DNA of 64,000 bases from Neolewinella maritima. Lineage in GTDB: Bacteria > Bacteroidota > Bacteroidia > Chitinophagales > Saprospiraceae. The position numbers and the translations under genes were made by a program. This document shows, one piece after another, positions 1 through 7,315 of the stretch. A model generated the notes under the pieces. It searched no databases, was not told the DNA's origin, and saw only the letters and a program-made list of their open reading frames with translations. Where the stretch lies: NCBI RefSeq assembly GCF_923081025.1, contig NZ_CAKLPZ010000002.1, forward strand, positions 1 through 64,000, in the 5' to 3' direction. How positions within the stretch are numbered: position 1 is the first letter of the stretch; every line of letters starts with the position of its first letter.

Positions 1-151
1 CTGACGGCCGGGCGGGGGCACTATGCCCTAAAGTTACTTTCTAAGCTACCGCAACGCAAGAGTAGCCGCTAAGCAACCGTGGTCAAGGCTCCAGTATAGT
101 AGGGAAGAGCTTAGCTTAATGGAGTTGGCGTGGTGTTGGGCGATCTACCTT

Positions 152-508
152 TCATTTCCATTTTTCCTCAAATTCTTCCCTAGATATTTTTTCTACGGAA
201 AAACGCTCGACGAAGTCCTTGTAACACATAATATTATCTGACCAATATCCATAATTAGTTTCGTTAGGTAGCTTTACTACAGTATTTGAACCGTTGATAA
301 CACCAATTTCTCTAGTGACACAATCGGTTAAACAATCGTATTCTAACATCCACTTTGTAACAGATCCGATCAAATGATCAAAGTCTGGATTGGCCTGAGG
401 AACTACGTGTTGGAGTAACTTAATAGCTATAGCAACCCAACACTTTGTATCTTCATTACTAGTGATTTCCTTTTCGGGCATAGAGAATTGAAAATACAGT
501 GTGTGCAA
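152..508 (-). CDS. Small immunity-like protein of unknown function (118 aa)
   Basis: A 118-residue soluble protein without signal peptide or membrane segment. The central part reads as WMLEYDC, then REIGVI, then NYGYWSDN near residues 53-91. This spacing (acidic W/E stretch, REIG, NYGYW.DN) is what I associate with small immunity-type proteins of Bacteroidota polymorphic-toxin loci, but I cannot name the Pfam family. The region is clearly AT-richer than the genes after 1651, which fits acquired DNA. It lies 68 bp downstream of another immunity-like gene on the same strand, and no toxin gene is visible in the window. Start chosen at the first ATG (508); no strong ribosome binding site is visible. 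Function is inferred only. Confidence 0.55.
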   Translation of the reverse strand: MHTLYFQFSMPEKEITSNEDTKCWVAIAIKLLQHVVPQANPDFDHLIGSVTKWMLEYDCLTDCVTREIGVINGSNTVVKLPNETNYGYWSDNIMCYKDFVERFSVEKISREEFEEKWK

Positions 509-576
509 TGCTTAGTATTTAGCCCAGGTGATGTAAGAATATCTAATCACAAACCTGCGCTGGAGCCCTATGGAAG

Positions 577-966
577 CTATTCCGCCATCCAAGATAGTCC
601 AGATTCCAATCTAATGATAAAATCGCGAAAACAATCTCCAATTACAATGAATTCACTCCTTTCTTGAGATATCGTGTTGAATATAAATATTTTTCCGCTT
701 TTATTGAAGTCAATTGCGATAGTTTCTCCTCCCCCGTTACTACCAATACCAAAAATTTGTTCCCGCCTGACAAATTCATCCATGCTTTCGTTAAACTCCA
801 TCGCCTCCTCATACGTCCATATGGCTATATATTTTGCACCAATGAATCTCTCTAGTTGCAGGTTCGACTCTACATAGAATACGTAATCTTTCGGAAGATA
901 GTATCCATAAGTCCCATGGACTACTTTCCGAAACCATCCAGACCTATAGATATTATTATCATTCAT
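577..966 (-). CDS. SMI1/KNR4 (SUKH) family protein, probable immunity protein
   Basis: A 129-residue protein with the SUKH-fold signature: LPKDY near residue 24, YIAIWTYEEAMEFN around 46-59, then GIGSNGGGETIAIDF around 73-87, and a C-terminal GDCFRDFI. SUKH proteins are typical immunity proteins of contact-dependent and other polymorphic toxins; they act in the cytoplasm by binding the cognate toxin. The N-terminus before LPKDY is about 23 residues, slightly short for the family, and the usual NGG motif after the first helix is replaced by SNLQLE. Base composition is AT-rich like the neighbouring 152-508 gene. No toxin is visible beside it, so this is probably an orphan immunity gene or the edge of a larger toxin locus outside the window. 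Confidence 0.7.
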   Translation of the reverse strand: MNDNNIYRSGWFRKVVHGTYGYYLPKDYVFYVESNLQLERFIGAKYIAIWTYEEAMEFNESMDEFVRREQIFGIGSNGGGETIAIDFNKSGKIFIFNTISQERSEFIVIGDCFRDFIIRLESGLSWMAE

Positions 967-1279
967 TTGTTCGCAACACCAGGCTATCTACTCGTATAAC
1001 TCTCGGGACCAGGAACTCAGTGTATATATACAGTCGTTCTCACTATCGGTAATCCGTGGATAGAGGTCAAAACTCGATCGTAGGTGAAGTTGGAAATAGC
1101 TCTAATTTCTATGCCATGTCGCTCGCCTAGGCTTACCGCCCCCTGATTCCCAAACGACCGAAAGTGAGAACTGCTCGCTCTTATCTGTCCTGCGGGTTTA
1201 TTGTCGTGGCCCATATGGGCCATGTCGCCCAACATCTGCACTAACGATTGCGTATACCCCCCCAATCTACGTCAACCCA

Positions 1280-1328
1280 TTGACGTGTATAGCTCAGTTG
1301 ACGTGTAGCCGCAACTTGACGTGTAGCC
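1280..1328 (+). repeat. Three direct repeats of TTGACGTGTA, 18-bp period
   Basis: Copies start at 1280, 1298 and 1316. Copies 2 and 3 share TTGACGTGTAGCC exactly; copy 1 reads TTGACGTGTATAGC. Just upstream, ACGTCAA (1269-1275) is the reverse complement of TTGACGT, with a 4-base spacer to copy 1. Regular spacing suggests protein-binding iterons, an operator array, or a mobile-element end; the sequence alone does not decide. Confidence 0.7.
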
Positions 1329-1334
1329 ACCGAA

Positions 1335-1372
1335 TTGCGTATACACACCACCCGCATGTTGTGTATACGCAA
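1335..1372. repeat. 13-bp perfect inverted repeat, 12-nt loop
   Basis: Arms 1335-1347 (TTGCGTATACACA) and 1360-1372 (TGTGTATACGCAA) are exact reverse complements with a 12-nt spacer. The outer part TTGCGTATAC also occurs at 1248-1257. There is no T-run after it, so it is more likely a binding site or element terminus than a terminator. Confidence 0.7.
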
Positions 1373-1650
1373 CTTTCCACCCCCACAAGGCTCCGCCCCC
1401 CATCCGTCGAAACGCCTGCCCCAAATAACCTAGCCACACCAAACCAAAACACCCCTAAACATACCACACCCCCCACACATCATTCCCCCGCACCAGCGCC
1501 CCCGCCCCACACCAAACACCCCCCACCACCGTTAATAGAATTTCCCGGCGAGGGAACCGACGGTCTATCCTACGGGTTAGCACCTAACGGCGGCCCTTGG
1601 ATCGCCGGCTGTGTACGCCCTAACCTGTTTTTGACTTAGCCCCACCCTAC

Positions 1651-2592
1651 ATGAATGACGTCCGGAGCATAGTGTGCACCGTTTTCGAGCGGTCGTACCA
1701 CCTGGGGGTGGGGGCCCTGGCGAACTCGCTGTACGACTGCAACTACCGCGGCGTGCTCTACGCCGGCTACCGGGGGGCGCTGCCGCCGTGGACCACCGGC
1801 GCCCTCACCGAAGTAGACGGGGTGCAGGTTTATAGCGTGGCGGACGGACTAGAGATCCACTTCGCCCTGCAGCAGACCGATGAGATGCTCGCCAACGTGA
1901 AGCCGCAGCTGATCCAGCAGGTGTGGGCCCGCTACGGGGAGGGGGTGGAGAATGTATTCTACATCGACTGTGACATCATCATCAAGGCGCAGTGGCCTCA
2001 CTTCGAAGCCTGGGCACAGTACGGCATCGCCCTGGTGGAGGATATGAACTCGCCGGTCGCTGTGTCGCACCCGCTGCGGCTGCAGTGGACCGAGTATTAC
2101 GCTAAGTTCGGCATCGACTACGTGCCGCAAGACAGCATCTACGTGAACGGTGGCTTCGTGGGCATCAACCGGCGGTACCGGGGCTTTTCCAGCCTGTGGC
2201 ACGAGCTGCAGGTGCACATGAAGGAATTCACCGGCATGCAGCAGGACCAGATCGGGATCGCCGACCGGTGGAATATGTTTCACTTCATGGACCAGGACGC
2301 GCTCAACGTAGCCAAGGACCTGACGGCGAAGGTGACCATCATGGGGCCGGATGCGATGGACTTCGGGAAGTTCGGCTACGTGATGTCGCACGCGGCGGGC
2401 CGCACCAAACCGTGGGAAAAGGCCTTTATCCGCGATATCTTCGTGACCGGCGCCCGGCCCAGCTTTGCCGACAAGCAGTACTGGCAGTACGTAGACGGGC
2501 CCATCCAGGTGTTCTCCCCGGCCCAGATCCGGCGCAAACGCGCCGCCCTCAAGGTGGCGGTCTTCATCGGCCGTTTCTTTACGCGCACCTAG
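1651..2592 (+). CDS. GT-A fold glycosyltransferase-like protein (313 aa)
   Basis: A soluble protein of 313 residues that reads as a nucleotide-diphospho-sugar transferase of GT-A fold, similar in layout to GT8-type enzymes. The DxD metal/sugar-nucleotide site is D106-C-D108 in FYIDCDIII, followed by VNGGFVGIN at about 165-173 and a second acidic site MDQDALN near 213-219. There is no signal peptide, so it should act in the cytoplasm or at the inner face of the membrane. Donor and acceptor are unknown. The gene stands alone after the repeat-rich region and is followed by an independent promoter for the outer-membrane protein gene. The ATG at 1651 is the first in frame. Confidence 0.7.
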   Translation: MNDVRSIVCTVFERSYHLGVGALANSLYDCNYRGVLYAGYRGALPPWTTGALTEVDGVQVYSVADGLEIHFALQQTDEMLANVKPQLIQQVWARYGEGVENVFYIDCDIIIKAQWPHFEAWAQYGIALVEDMNSPVAVSHPLRLQWTEYYAKFGIDYVPQDSIYVNGGFVGINRRYRGFSSLWHELQVHMKEFTGMQQDQIGIADRWNMFHFMDQDALNVAKDLTAKVTIMGPDAMDFGKFGYVMSHAAGRTKPWEKAFIRDIFVTGARPSFADKQYWQYVDGPIQVFSPAQIRRKRAALKVAVFIGRFFTRT

Positions 2593-2657
2593 GCATAGGA
2601 GCGACTAGTCAAGAATACTTTTCCCGGCACCGCGTTATGGGTCCCGTGCGGTCATTG

Positions 2658-2688
2658 TTGACCCCCTTCACGCGTATACCTACTTTTG
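2658..2688 (+). promoter_or_regulatory. Bacteroidota-type promoter (TTG-N20-TACTTTTG)
   Basis: TTG at 2658-2660 and TACTTTTG at 2681-2688 match the Bacteroidota -33/-7 consensus with 20-nt spacing. The -7 box ends one base before the ATG at 2690, so either the transcript is leaderless or translation begins at the next in-frame ATG (2723). Confidence 0.6.
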
Positions 2689-2689
2689 T

Positions 2690-3895
2690 ATGTCTTACCT
2701 ATTCGCCCGTAGCATCTTCCGCATGCTCGCGCTCACCGTGGCCCTGGTGTGCACTACCCTACTCACCGCCCAGCAAACCTACGAGACCGGCTACCTGATC
2801 ACTACCGACGGGCAGCGGGAATCCGTCCAGATCCTCAACGTAGACTGGCGCTATACCCCCACTACCCTGACCGTACTGCGAGACGGTAGCCCCACCATCA
2901 TCGATCCCGCTACACTGACCGAGTTCGCTATTCCGGGCAAGGCACGCTTCGTGAACCATACCGTACAGCTGGAACGCAGCAGTACCGAGACCCAGCTACT
3001 GGCGGACGCGCCCAGCCCGCAGGAAGAGCAGCGGATACTACTACGCACCGAAGTGGAAGGACCGGCCAGTTTGTACAGCTACCGCACGCCGCAGCTCACG
3101 AAGTTCTTTCTGCAGCTGGAGGCGGGTACGCCACCGGTGCAGTTGATGTACCAGCGCTGGCAGGGTGCCGGAACTACCGTGCGTACCAACGAGCAGTACG
3201 TAACGCAGCTGCGCAGTGCACTGCAGTGTGGAACTACGTCCATCAGCGCACAGACCGACTACCAGCTACGGGAACTGCGCAAGGTCGTGCTGGACTACAA
3301 CAGCTGCCGGGGCGCAGCGAGTACGATCTATACAAACAATGCCGCCCGGGGCAAACGACTGTACATCGGCGTCACGCCCGGCGTCTTCTTCGGCAAGTTT
3401 GAACTGGTGGATCCCGGCAACGACCGCATGCTGGTCTCCATGGAGGCCAAGGCCAGTCCGCGGATCGGGCTGGAGCTGGAGTACCGCCTCCCCTTCGGCA
3501 ACAACAAGATCGCCCTGGTCTTCGAGCCCAATTACTACCGCTACAAGTCTAGCGGCACCTACAGTCCGGTCTCCCGCATTGAGATGGCAGCTGCCGACTA
3601 CTCCGCCCTGGAGCTGCCCGTAGGCCTGCGCTACTACAGCTACCTGAGCTCGGGCACGAAGGCCTTCGCTACGGTAATGGGCGGCTACAATTTCTTCTCC
3701 GGAGAGATCATGTACGACCGCGGTCCAGATACCGAGCTAAAGGGTAGTTTCACTGCCTCGGCCGGACTGGGCCTGCGCTTTCGTGAGCACTTCGGCATCG
3801 AGGTCCGCTACCAGCACAATACCGACAACCTGGGCATACTCGGCCAGGCCAGCCGCAGCGGTGGCATCCGCGCCATCACCAGCTACGTCTTTTAG
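2690..3895 (+). CDS. Outer-membrane beta-barrel protein with signal peptide (401 aa)
   Basis: Residues 1-29 form a signal peptide (RMLALTVALVCTTLLTA). Residues 30-200 resemble the soluble N-terminal part of Bacteroidota outer-membrane proteins. From about 220 alternating aromatic/hydrophobic strands (LYIGVTPGVFFGKF, IGLELEYRLPFG, IALVFEPNYYRY, LGLRFREHFGIEVRYQH) suggest an 8- to 10-strand barrel ending in TSYVF, a classic C-terminal aromatic. Function is unknown; structural or small-porin roles are possible. The promoter abuts the ATG, and the second in-frame ATG at 2723 is an alternative start. The gene converges on the LURP-one-like gene with a 4-bp overlap. Confidence 0.7.
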   Translation: MSYLFARSIFRMLALTVALVCTTLLTAQQTYETGYLITTDGQRESVQILNVDWRYTPTTLTVLRDGSPTIIDPATLTEFAIPGKARFVNHTVQLERSSTETQLLADAPSPQEEQRILLRTEVEGPASLYSYRTPQLTKFFLQLEAGTPPVQLMYQRWQGAGTTVRTNEQYVTQLRSALQCGTTSISAQTDYQLRELRKVVLDYNSCRGAASTIYTNNAARGKRLYIGVTPGVFFGKFELVDPGNDRMLVSMEAKASPRIGLELEYRLPFGNNKIALVFEPNYYRYKSSGTYSPVSRIEMAAADYSALELPVGLRYYSYLSSGTKAFATVMGGYNFFSGEIMYDRGPDTELKGSFTASAGLGLRFREHFGIEVRYQHNTDNLGILGQASRSGGIRAITSYVF

Positions 3896-4488
3896 CCGCG
3901 GCGGCGTTCCAGCAGGATCATCATCATCAGGCCCAGCATGATGCGGTCGTCGTCGTCTTCATCGATCTGCCCCAGCTTTTCCACCTTGAATTCCTTACCG
4001 AAGAACGAGGGTTGCTTGGTCAGCCGGGCGATCTCGCGGTCGCGCAGGTCGGTCACCAGGTAGCTCGGGTTGAACACGTAGCCGGTGAACCAGCCCAGCA
4101 CGGGGATCTCGCCCACCAGTCCGTCGATCACCTTCACCCAGCCGTTCTCCTCGCGGATGTGGTACTGCGGTTTGTCCTGGGCGTCGATCAGTTCGTACTC
4201 CGCCTTCCAGAGCGATTTCCAGCCCTTGCGCGCGATCTTGCCCAGGGCCGTGCCGCGGTGATCGGTGAAGGCGTAGGCGGCCGACCAGTCGATCCAGCGG
4301 TCGGCCCGTATGTGGTAGTTCACCCGGCTCCGGCTATCGTCGCTGTACACCTCGATGTGTTCCTTAAACTTGAGCAGCTTCTGCCGTACGTAGGCCACCA
4401 CCTGCCCACTGGCGTCGGTCGCCGTGAAGTCATTAGCCAGTGTGGTGATCTTGAAGGAGAAGGTCAGGGGATAGCGGATCGCTTGCAT
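3892..4488 (-). CDS. LURP-one-related (LOR) family protein (198 aa)
   Basis: A 198-residue soluble protein of the LURP-one-related fold (tubby-like barrel): MQAIRYPLTFSFKITTLANDF at the start, YVRQKLLKFKEHIEVYSD, alternating strands, and YLVTDLRDREIARLTKQPSFFGKEF near the C-terminus. It ends in a hydrophobic MLGLMMMILLERRRG segment. Members are widespread in Bacteroidota and lack an established function. The first 56 bases overlap the end of the sterol desaturase gene on the same strand, which suggests coupled expression or a read-through tail on the upstream gene. It overlaps the outer-membrane protein gene by 4 bp at the convergent 3' ends. Confidence 0.7.
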   Translation of the reverse strand: MQAIRYPLTFSFKITTLANDFTATDASGQVVAYVRQKLLKFKEHIEVYSDDSRSRVNYHIRADRWIDWSAAYAFTDHRGTALGKIARKGWKSLWKAEYELIDAQDKPQYHIREENGWVKVIDGLVGEIPVLGWFTGYVFNPSYLVTDLRDREIARLTKQPSFFGKEFKVEKLGQIDEDDDDRIMLGLMMMILLERRRG

Positions 4489-5413
4489 GCGTAGGGTTTA
4501 GTGCGGTAGGTACTTCATCGGGCGCGCTCGCAGGTGCGGAGGAACGCAACTGGGCGCTGGTCTTCCGGCTCCCGTCGTGGCTCCACCCCGGAGGACCGAA
4601 TATATAACCCAGCCGACTATGCCAATCCGGCGCGTGCCAAACGTCGCGGCCCAGGGCTACCCACTCGTGGGTCGCGATGTGCAGGGGGTTGTGGGAGTCG
4701 ATGTTAGTGACCAGTCCGTAGCCGGGCCGCTCCTCTTCCTCCTGAAAGGTACCGAACAGGCGGTCCCAGATGATGAGTACGCCGCCGTGGTTGCGGTCCA
4801 GGTACTTGACGTCGCTACCGTGGTGCACCCGGTGGTGGCTCGGCGTATTGAACACAAACTCCACCGGTCGCCACAGCTTATCGATCGCCTCGGTGTGGAT
4901 CCAGAACTGATAGATCAGGCTCAGGCTACCGAATATAGCCACCATGATGGGATGAAAACCCACCAGCGGCAGCCAGAGGATGAATATGAAGGAGCCGGAC
5001 AGCTCCCCCGTCCACGTCTGCCGCAGGGCGGTAGAGAGGTTATACTTCTTGCTGCTGTGGTGCACTACGTGACTGGCCCAGAAGTAGCGCACCTCGTGGC
5101 TCGCCCGGTGGAAGGCGTAGTAGCTCAGATCCTCGGCAAAGAAGCACAGCACCCACACCCACCAGGCCGCCCCCAGATCAAACAGTCGGAACTGGTACAA
5201 AAAGAAGAGCACCCCCACGATAACCACCTTCGTAAATAGGCGGATAACGGCATTGCCGATACCCATACTCAGCGAGCTCAGGGTGTCCTTGGTGTCGTAC
5301 CAGTCCCGCTGCTCGTACACCGCCACCCCGATCTCGATCGCCAGCAGCAGCACGAAGGCCGGTATGGCGTAGTGGATCGCCACGGGGTTATCGGTAAACA
5401 GAAAGGTAGGCAT
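4433..5413 (-). CDS. Sterol desaturase / fatty acid hydroxylase family membrane protein
   Basis: An integral membrane di-iron oxygenase of the sterol desaturase superfamily. The histidine boxes are all present: H102-RAS-H106, H115-VV-HH119 and H194-RV-HH198, with several hydrophobic segments before and between them. Substrates in Bacteroidota are usually fatty acyl or hopanoid-like lipids, not known here. The conserved part ends near SRKTSAQLR (residue 290). The last ~35 residues are low-complexity and run through a dispersed 20-bp repeat (4519-4538) and into the first codons of the downstream gene. The tail is therefore probably read-through of former intergenic DNA. The start at 5413 keeps the whole first membrane segment. 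Confidence 0.8.
   Translation of the reverse strand: MPTFLFTDNPVAIHYAIPAFVLLLAIEIGVAVYEQRDWYDTKDTLSSLSMGIGNAVIRLFTKVVIVGVLFFLYQFRLFDLGAAWWVWVLCFFAEDLSYYAFHRASHEVRYFWASHVVHHSSKKYNLSTALRQTWTGELSGSFIFILWLPLVGFHPIMVAIFGSLSLIYQFWIHTEAIDKLWRPVEFVFNTPSHHRVHHGSDVKYLDRNHGGVLIIWDRLFGTFQEEEERPGYGLVTNIDSHNPLHIATHEWVALGRDVWHAPDWHSRLGYIFGPPGWSHDGSRKTSAQLRSSAPASAPDEVPTALNPTHASDPLSPDLLLQDHHTG
4519..4538 (-). repeat. Copy 1 of dispersed 20-bp motif CGCACCTGCGAGCGCGCCCG
   Basis: On the minus strand this reads CGCACCTGCGAGCGCGCCCG. It differs by one base from the copy at 13882-13901. It lies just 5' of the LURP-one-like start on the same strand, inside the extended 3' part of the sterol desaturase frame. Confidence 0.7.
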
Positions 5414-5473
5414 GGTGGTAATGGCTAGGCTGCGATGAAGTTACTGAACACTGGGGAGATGGCTTCGGAGACG

Positions 5474-5511
5474 TCCCCCCTCTCATCTGGAGAGGGGCTG
5501 GGGGAGAGGTA
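5474..5511 (-). repeat. Dispersed CTCTCCCC/GGAGAGGGG palindromic repeat, copy A
   Basis: Read on the minus strand: ACCTCTCCCCCAG, then CCCCTCTCCAG, then GAGAGGGGGG. A second copy in the same composition and order lies at 56590-56636. The inner CCTCTCCAG arms can fold back on the GAGAGGGG arm. It fills most of the gap between the sterol desaturase and DUF6624 genes. Confidence 0.65.
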
Positions 5512-5525
5512 AAAATTCATCAGCA

Positions 5526-6395
5526 TCAATCCATATCCCACCACTGCAGCGATTCCTCCAGGGGCGGTAGACCGATAGCTTGCCGTAGTTTATCTACGGA
5601 GTCCGGATCGGCCAGCTCGTACAGCTGCCACTTACCGGTGTTGGGATCCCGCACTACTTGCGTGCCGTAGCGTTGCGGCTTTCCATCATCTAGGGCGATA
5701 CGATCGGTGATGGTGGCGATCGTTCCCCAGCTGAGGTCTCCCGCCCGGGCACTTGCTTCCAACAGCGGCAGGTACCGCTTTCGGTACCGATTTGAGGAGT
5801 GCTGCAGGACCGCCCAGATTGCGGCCAGTTGCACTTCATTGACTTCGGCCAGCGTAGGCATGCCGCAGTGGTCAAGGAAACTGGTGATCACTTCCAGGTT
5901 TTGGTGGTCTACCCGCTTATCGTAGGGCTGACCGCCGCGGATCGCCTGGTCGCGATCAAATACTTCCTGAAGTATGCTGGCTTTGTCGGAGCAGTCTATG
6001 GGTAGCCTGCGCAGCTCCGGACCGGTATTAACTGCCTCGACTAGTTTGCGCTGGAAGACTAGTTCAGCCTCCGTTATTTCTACAATGATCGCTTCCTGTA
6101 TGACGCCGTTCGCATCCTGGTAGTAGTGTAAGGCATACTTCTTTGTAGGGTCCTGGATGTTTCTCAGGGAGTCCATCGTGATGGTATCTCCTAGCGTGTT
6201 CAGCGTAGGGAACTTAGTACCGTCTGGGTAGTCAAAATGGTAGGCACGGGTAAGTAACTCTTCGTCGGATACTCGGGTGAGTCCGTGGGGTACGTAGGCT
6301 GTATCGGTGGCACAGCCCAGACTGATCACTGCGAGGATATACAGGTACTTCAGTAGACCCTTCTTAGTATTTGTATCGCTAAATTGCATTACCAC
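5526..6395 (-). CDS. DUF6624-like lipoprotein (289 aa)
   Basis: The N-terminus has a lipoprotein signal with lipobox SLGC at C28 (LKYLYILAVISLGC), so it is probably anchored to a periplasmic membrane face. The C-terminal half contains the pattern I associate with DUF6624: QLAAIWAVLQHSSNRYRKRYLPLL, then GDLSWGTIATITDRIAL, then GKPQRYGTQVV. The central part has LVEAVNTGPELR and an FDRDQAIRG stretch. No enzymatic function is known for the family. It is a single gene, more AT-rich than the genes to its left. An alternative ATG two codons later (6389) would change little. Promoter not clearly visible. Confidence 0.7.
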   Translation of the reverse strand: MVMQFSDTNTKKGLLKYLYILAVISLGCATDTAYVPHGLTRVSDEELLTRAYHFDYPDGTKFPTLNTLGDTITMDSLRNIQDPTKKYALHYYQDANGVIQEAIIVEITEAELVFQRKLVEAVNTGPELRRLPIDCSDKASILQEVFDRDQAIRGGQPYDKRVDHQNLEVITSFLDHCGMPTLAEVNEVQLAAIWAVLQHSSNRYRKRYLPLLEASARAGDLSWGTIATITDRIALDDGKPQRYGTQVVRDPNTGKWQLYELADPDSVDKLRQAIGLPPLEESLQWWDMD

Positions 6396-6602
6396 AATAT
6401 ATGACGGTCTGTGGGGCCTTACGCTGTAGTGTACATAGTTGCGCAGATAATGAAGGCGAACATGACGGTGCGAAGTCCTGACAGGAAAATCAGGGATAAC
6501 AGAGTGTCTCGGTACGGAAAGGCTTCAGCGGTATACTGCTTTGCTAAGGGGGGGCGGCGCGATGGCAGGGCTATATCTCGTCCTATTCGTCCAAAGAGCA
6601 TT

Positions 6603-6633
6603 TTGCGCAGTTAGCCGCTGCGTAGTATATTTG
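6603..6633 (+). promoter_or_regulatory. Promoter of HTH/peptide locus (TTG-N20-TATATTTG)
   Basis: TTG at 6603-6605 and TATATTTG at 6626-6633 fit the -33/-7 consensus with 20-nt spacing. Transcription should start near 6638-6640, giving a leader of about 55 nt before the HTH gene start at 6695. Confidence 0.65.
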
Positions 6634-6654
6634 ATTCACCTAAACCTCTCCTAA

Positions 6655-6689
6655 GGAAGGTTAAACACCTAATTTTATTTACACCTTCC
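6655..6689 (+). promoter_or_regulatory. Leader stem-loop next to the HTH gene start
   Basis: GGAAGGT (6655-6661) pairs with ACCTTCC (6683-6689) across a 21-nt AT-rich loop. The 3' arm ends 5 nt before the ATG at 6695, so folding would cover the translation initiation region. A regulatory role is inferred. Confidence 0.4.
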
Positions 6690-6694
6690 CTTTT

Positions 6695-6946
6695 ATGAGC
6701 AGTTGGATTAGGAAGAAACGCCAACTTGAGCGTTTGGACGCACTTATACGGCGTCGCAGCACCGGTCATAGGCGAACATTAGCAAACAAGTTCGGGGTGT
6801 CGGAACGTACCATCAATTACCTTTTAGCAGACCTGCAAGAGCTTGGCGCGGACATCCATTTTGATACTGAACGACGGTCTTATGTGTATGCGTCATTATT
6901 ACGGTCAGACTGGCAGATATTCAGAACAACGGACGAGGAGGAGTGA
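6695..6946 (+). CDS. Small helix-turn-helix protein (83 aa)
   Basis: The protein is almost entirely a winged helix-turn-helix of the HTH_11/DeoR-like type: QLERLDALIRRRSTGHRRTLANKFGVSERTINYLLADLQELGADIHFD. The recognition helix is SERTINYLLADLQ, and DTERRSYVY reads as the wing. This unit is usually the N-terminus of WYL-domain regulators; here it stands alone, with a short tail ending in DEEE. It is probably a local DNA-binding regulator of the peptide/GLPGLI/TonB genes that follow on the same strand. Its own promoter (6603-6633) and leader hairpin lie upstream. The gap to the peptide gene is 112 bp. Confidence 0.75.
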   Translation: MSSWIRKKRQLERLDALIRRRSTGHRRTLANKFGVSERTINYLLADLQELGADIHFDTERRSYVYASLLRSDWQIFRTTDEEE

Positions 6947-7058
6947 TTTTTTCTCAATGTGCAGAAATTTTGCATATTCATCCTCGAACTTTATTGCGTC
7001 GACCCGGAGAAGCTGAAAACCGGAACCTAGAGTAATCATCACGCATAATCCAAATACC

Positions 7059-7301
7059 ATGCGCAAATTCATGTTAGTTTTTGGCTTTCTTCTAGCCTTT
7101 GTCTTTGTTCTCACAGCAAGCGTACCTACATCCGGCACTACCTCGGTAGTAGATGGAGAGCTAATCTCCGGTCCAACTACAGAGTTGGTCTTCACCGCGG
7201 AAGAGGGTGTAGCCTGCCGTTGCTATGATAACGAGGGTCGCATCAAGGCAAGTTGCTTAATATGCAACTGTTCTAATCTTTGTGAAAGCGTAGAACAATA
7301 A
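7059..7301 (+). CDS. Secreted six-cysteine small peptide precursor (80 aa)
   Basis: An 80-residue precursor with a strong N-terminal hydrophobic export signal (residues 4-20) and a cysteine-rich C-terminus: C53, C55, C66, C69, C71 and C75, all within the last 28 residues. The middle (21-50) is Thr/Ser/Val/Gly-rich and lacks cysteine. It resembles NVEALA-type and other short Bacteroidota secreted peptides in layout, but I cannot assign a family. It sits between an HTH gene and a GLPGLI/TonB-like pair, all on the same strand, and is followed by a stable hairpin that could set its mRNA level above the downstream genes. It could be an exported signal, a toxin/bacteriocin, or a metal-binding peptide. 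Short length and AT-richer composition limit certainty. Confidence 0.6.
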   Translation: MRKFMLVFGFLLAFVFVLTASVPTSGTTSVVDGELISGPTTELVFTAEEGVACRCYDNEGRIKASCLICNCSNLCESVEQ

Positions 7302-7315
7302 CATTCATTAACCCA

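Larger units (their letters stand above)
967..1650. other. Gene-free region with repeats, inverted repeat and C-rich tract
   Basis: I see no convincing gene in these 684 bases. The stretch holds three copies of TTGACGTGTA at an exact 18-bp period (1280, 1298, 1316), a 13-bp perfect inverted repeat (1335-1347 / 1360-1372), a further TTGCGTATAC copy at 1248-1257, and an extremely G-poor, C-rich tract on the plus strand. From 1431 to 1530 there are only about five G residues in 100 bases. The tract ends near 1540, before the upstream region of the glycosyltransferase gene. The open frames at 1017-1265 (minus) and 1280-1639 (plus) are low-complexity and not supported. Confidence 0.6.

Noticed and set aside
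855..875. A tRNA-like T-loop (GGTTCGACTC)
   Set aside because: No pairing T-stem, acceptor stem or anticodon arm around it; it lies within the SUKH coding frame.
1017..1265. 82-aa reverse ORF in the left gene-free region
   Set aside because: No recognisable domain, composition follows the repeat region, and no promoter or coding signal.
1280..1639. 119-aa Pro/Thr/His-rich ORF on the plus strand
   Set aside because: It is translated from the C-rich tract and has simple composition; the frame is open because G is nearly absent.
2196..2798. 200-aa plus-strand ORF crossing the glycosyltransferase 3' end and the next promoter
   Set aside because: Frame-shifted shadow of the glycosyltransferase gene; Arg/Ala/Pro-rich.
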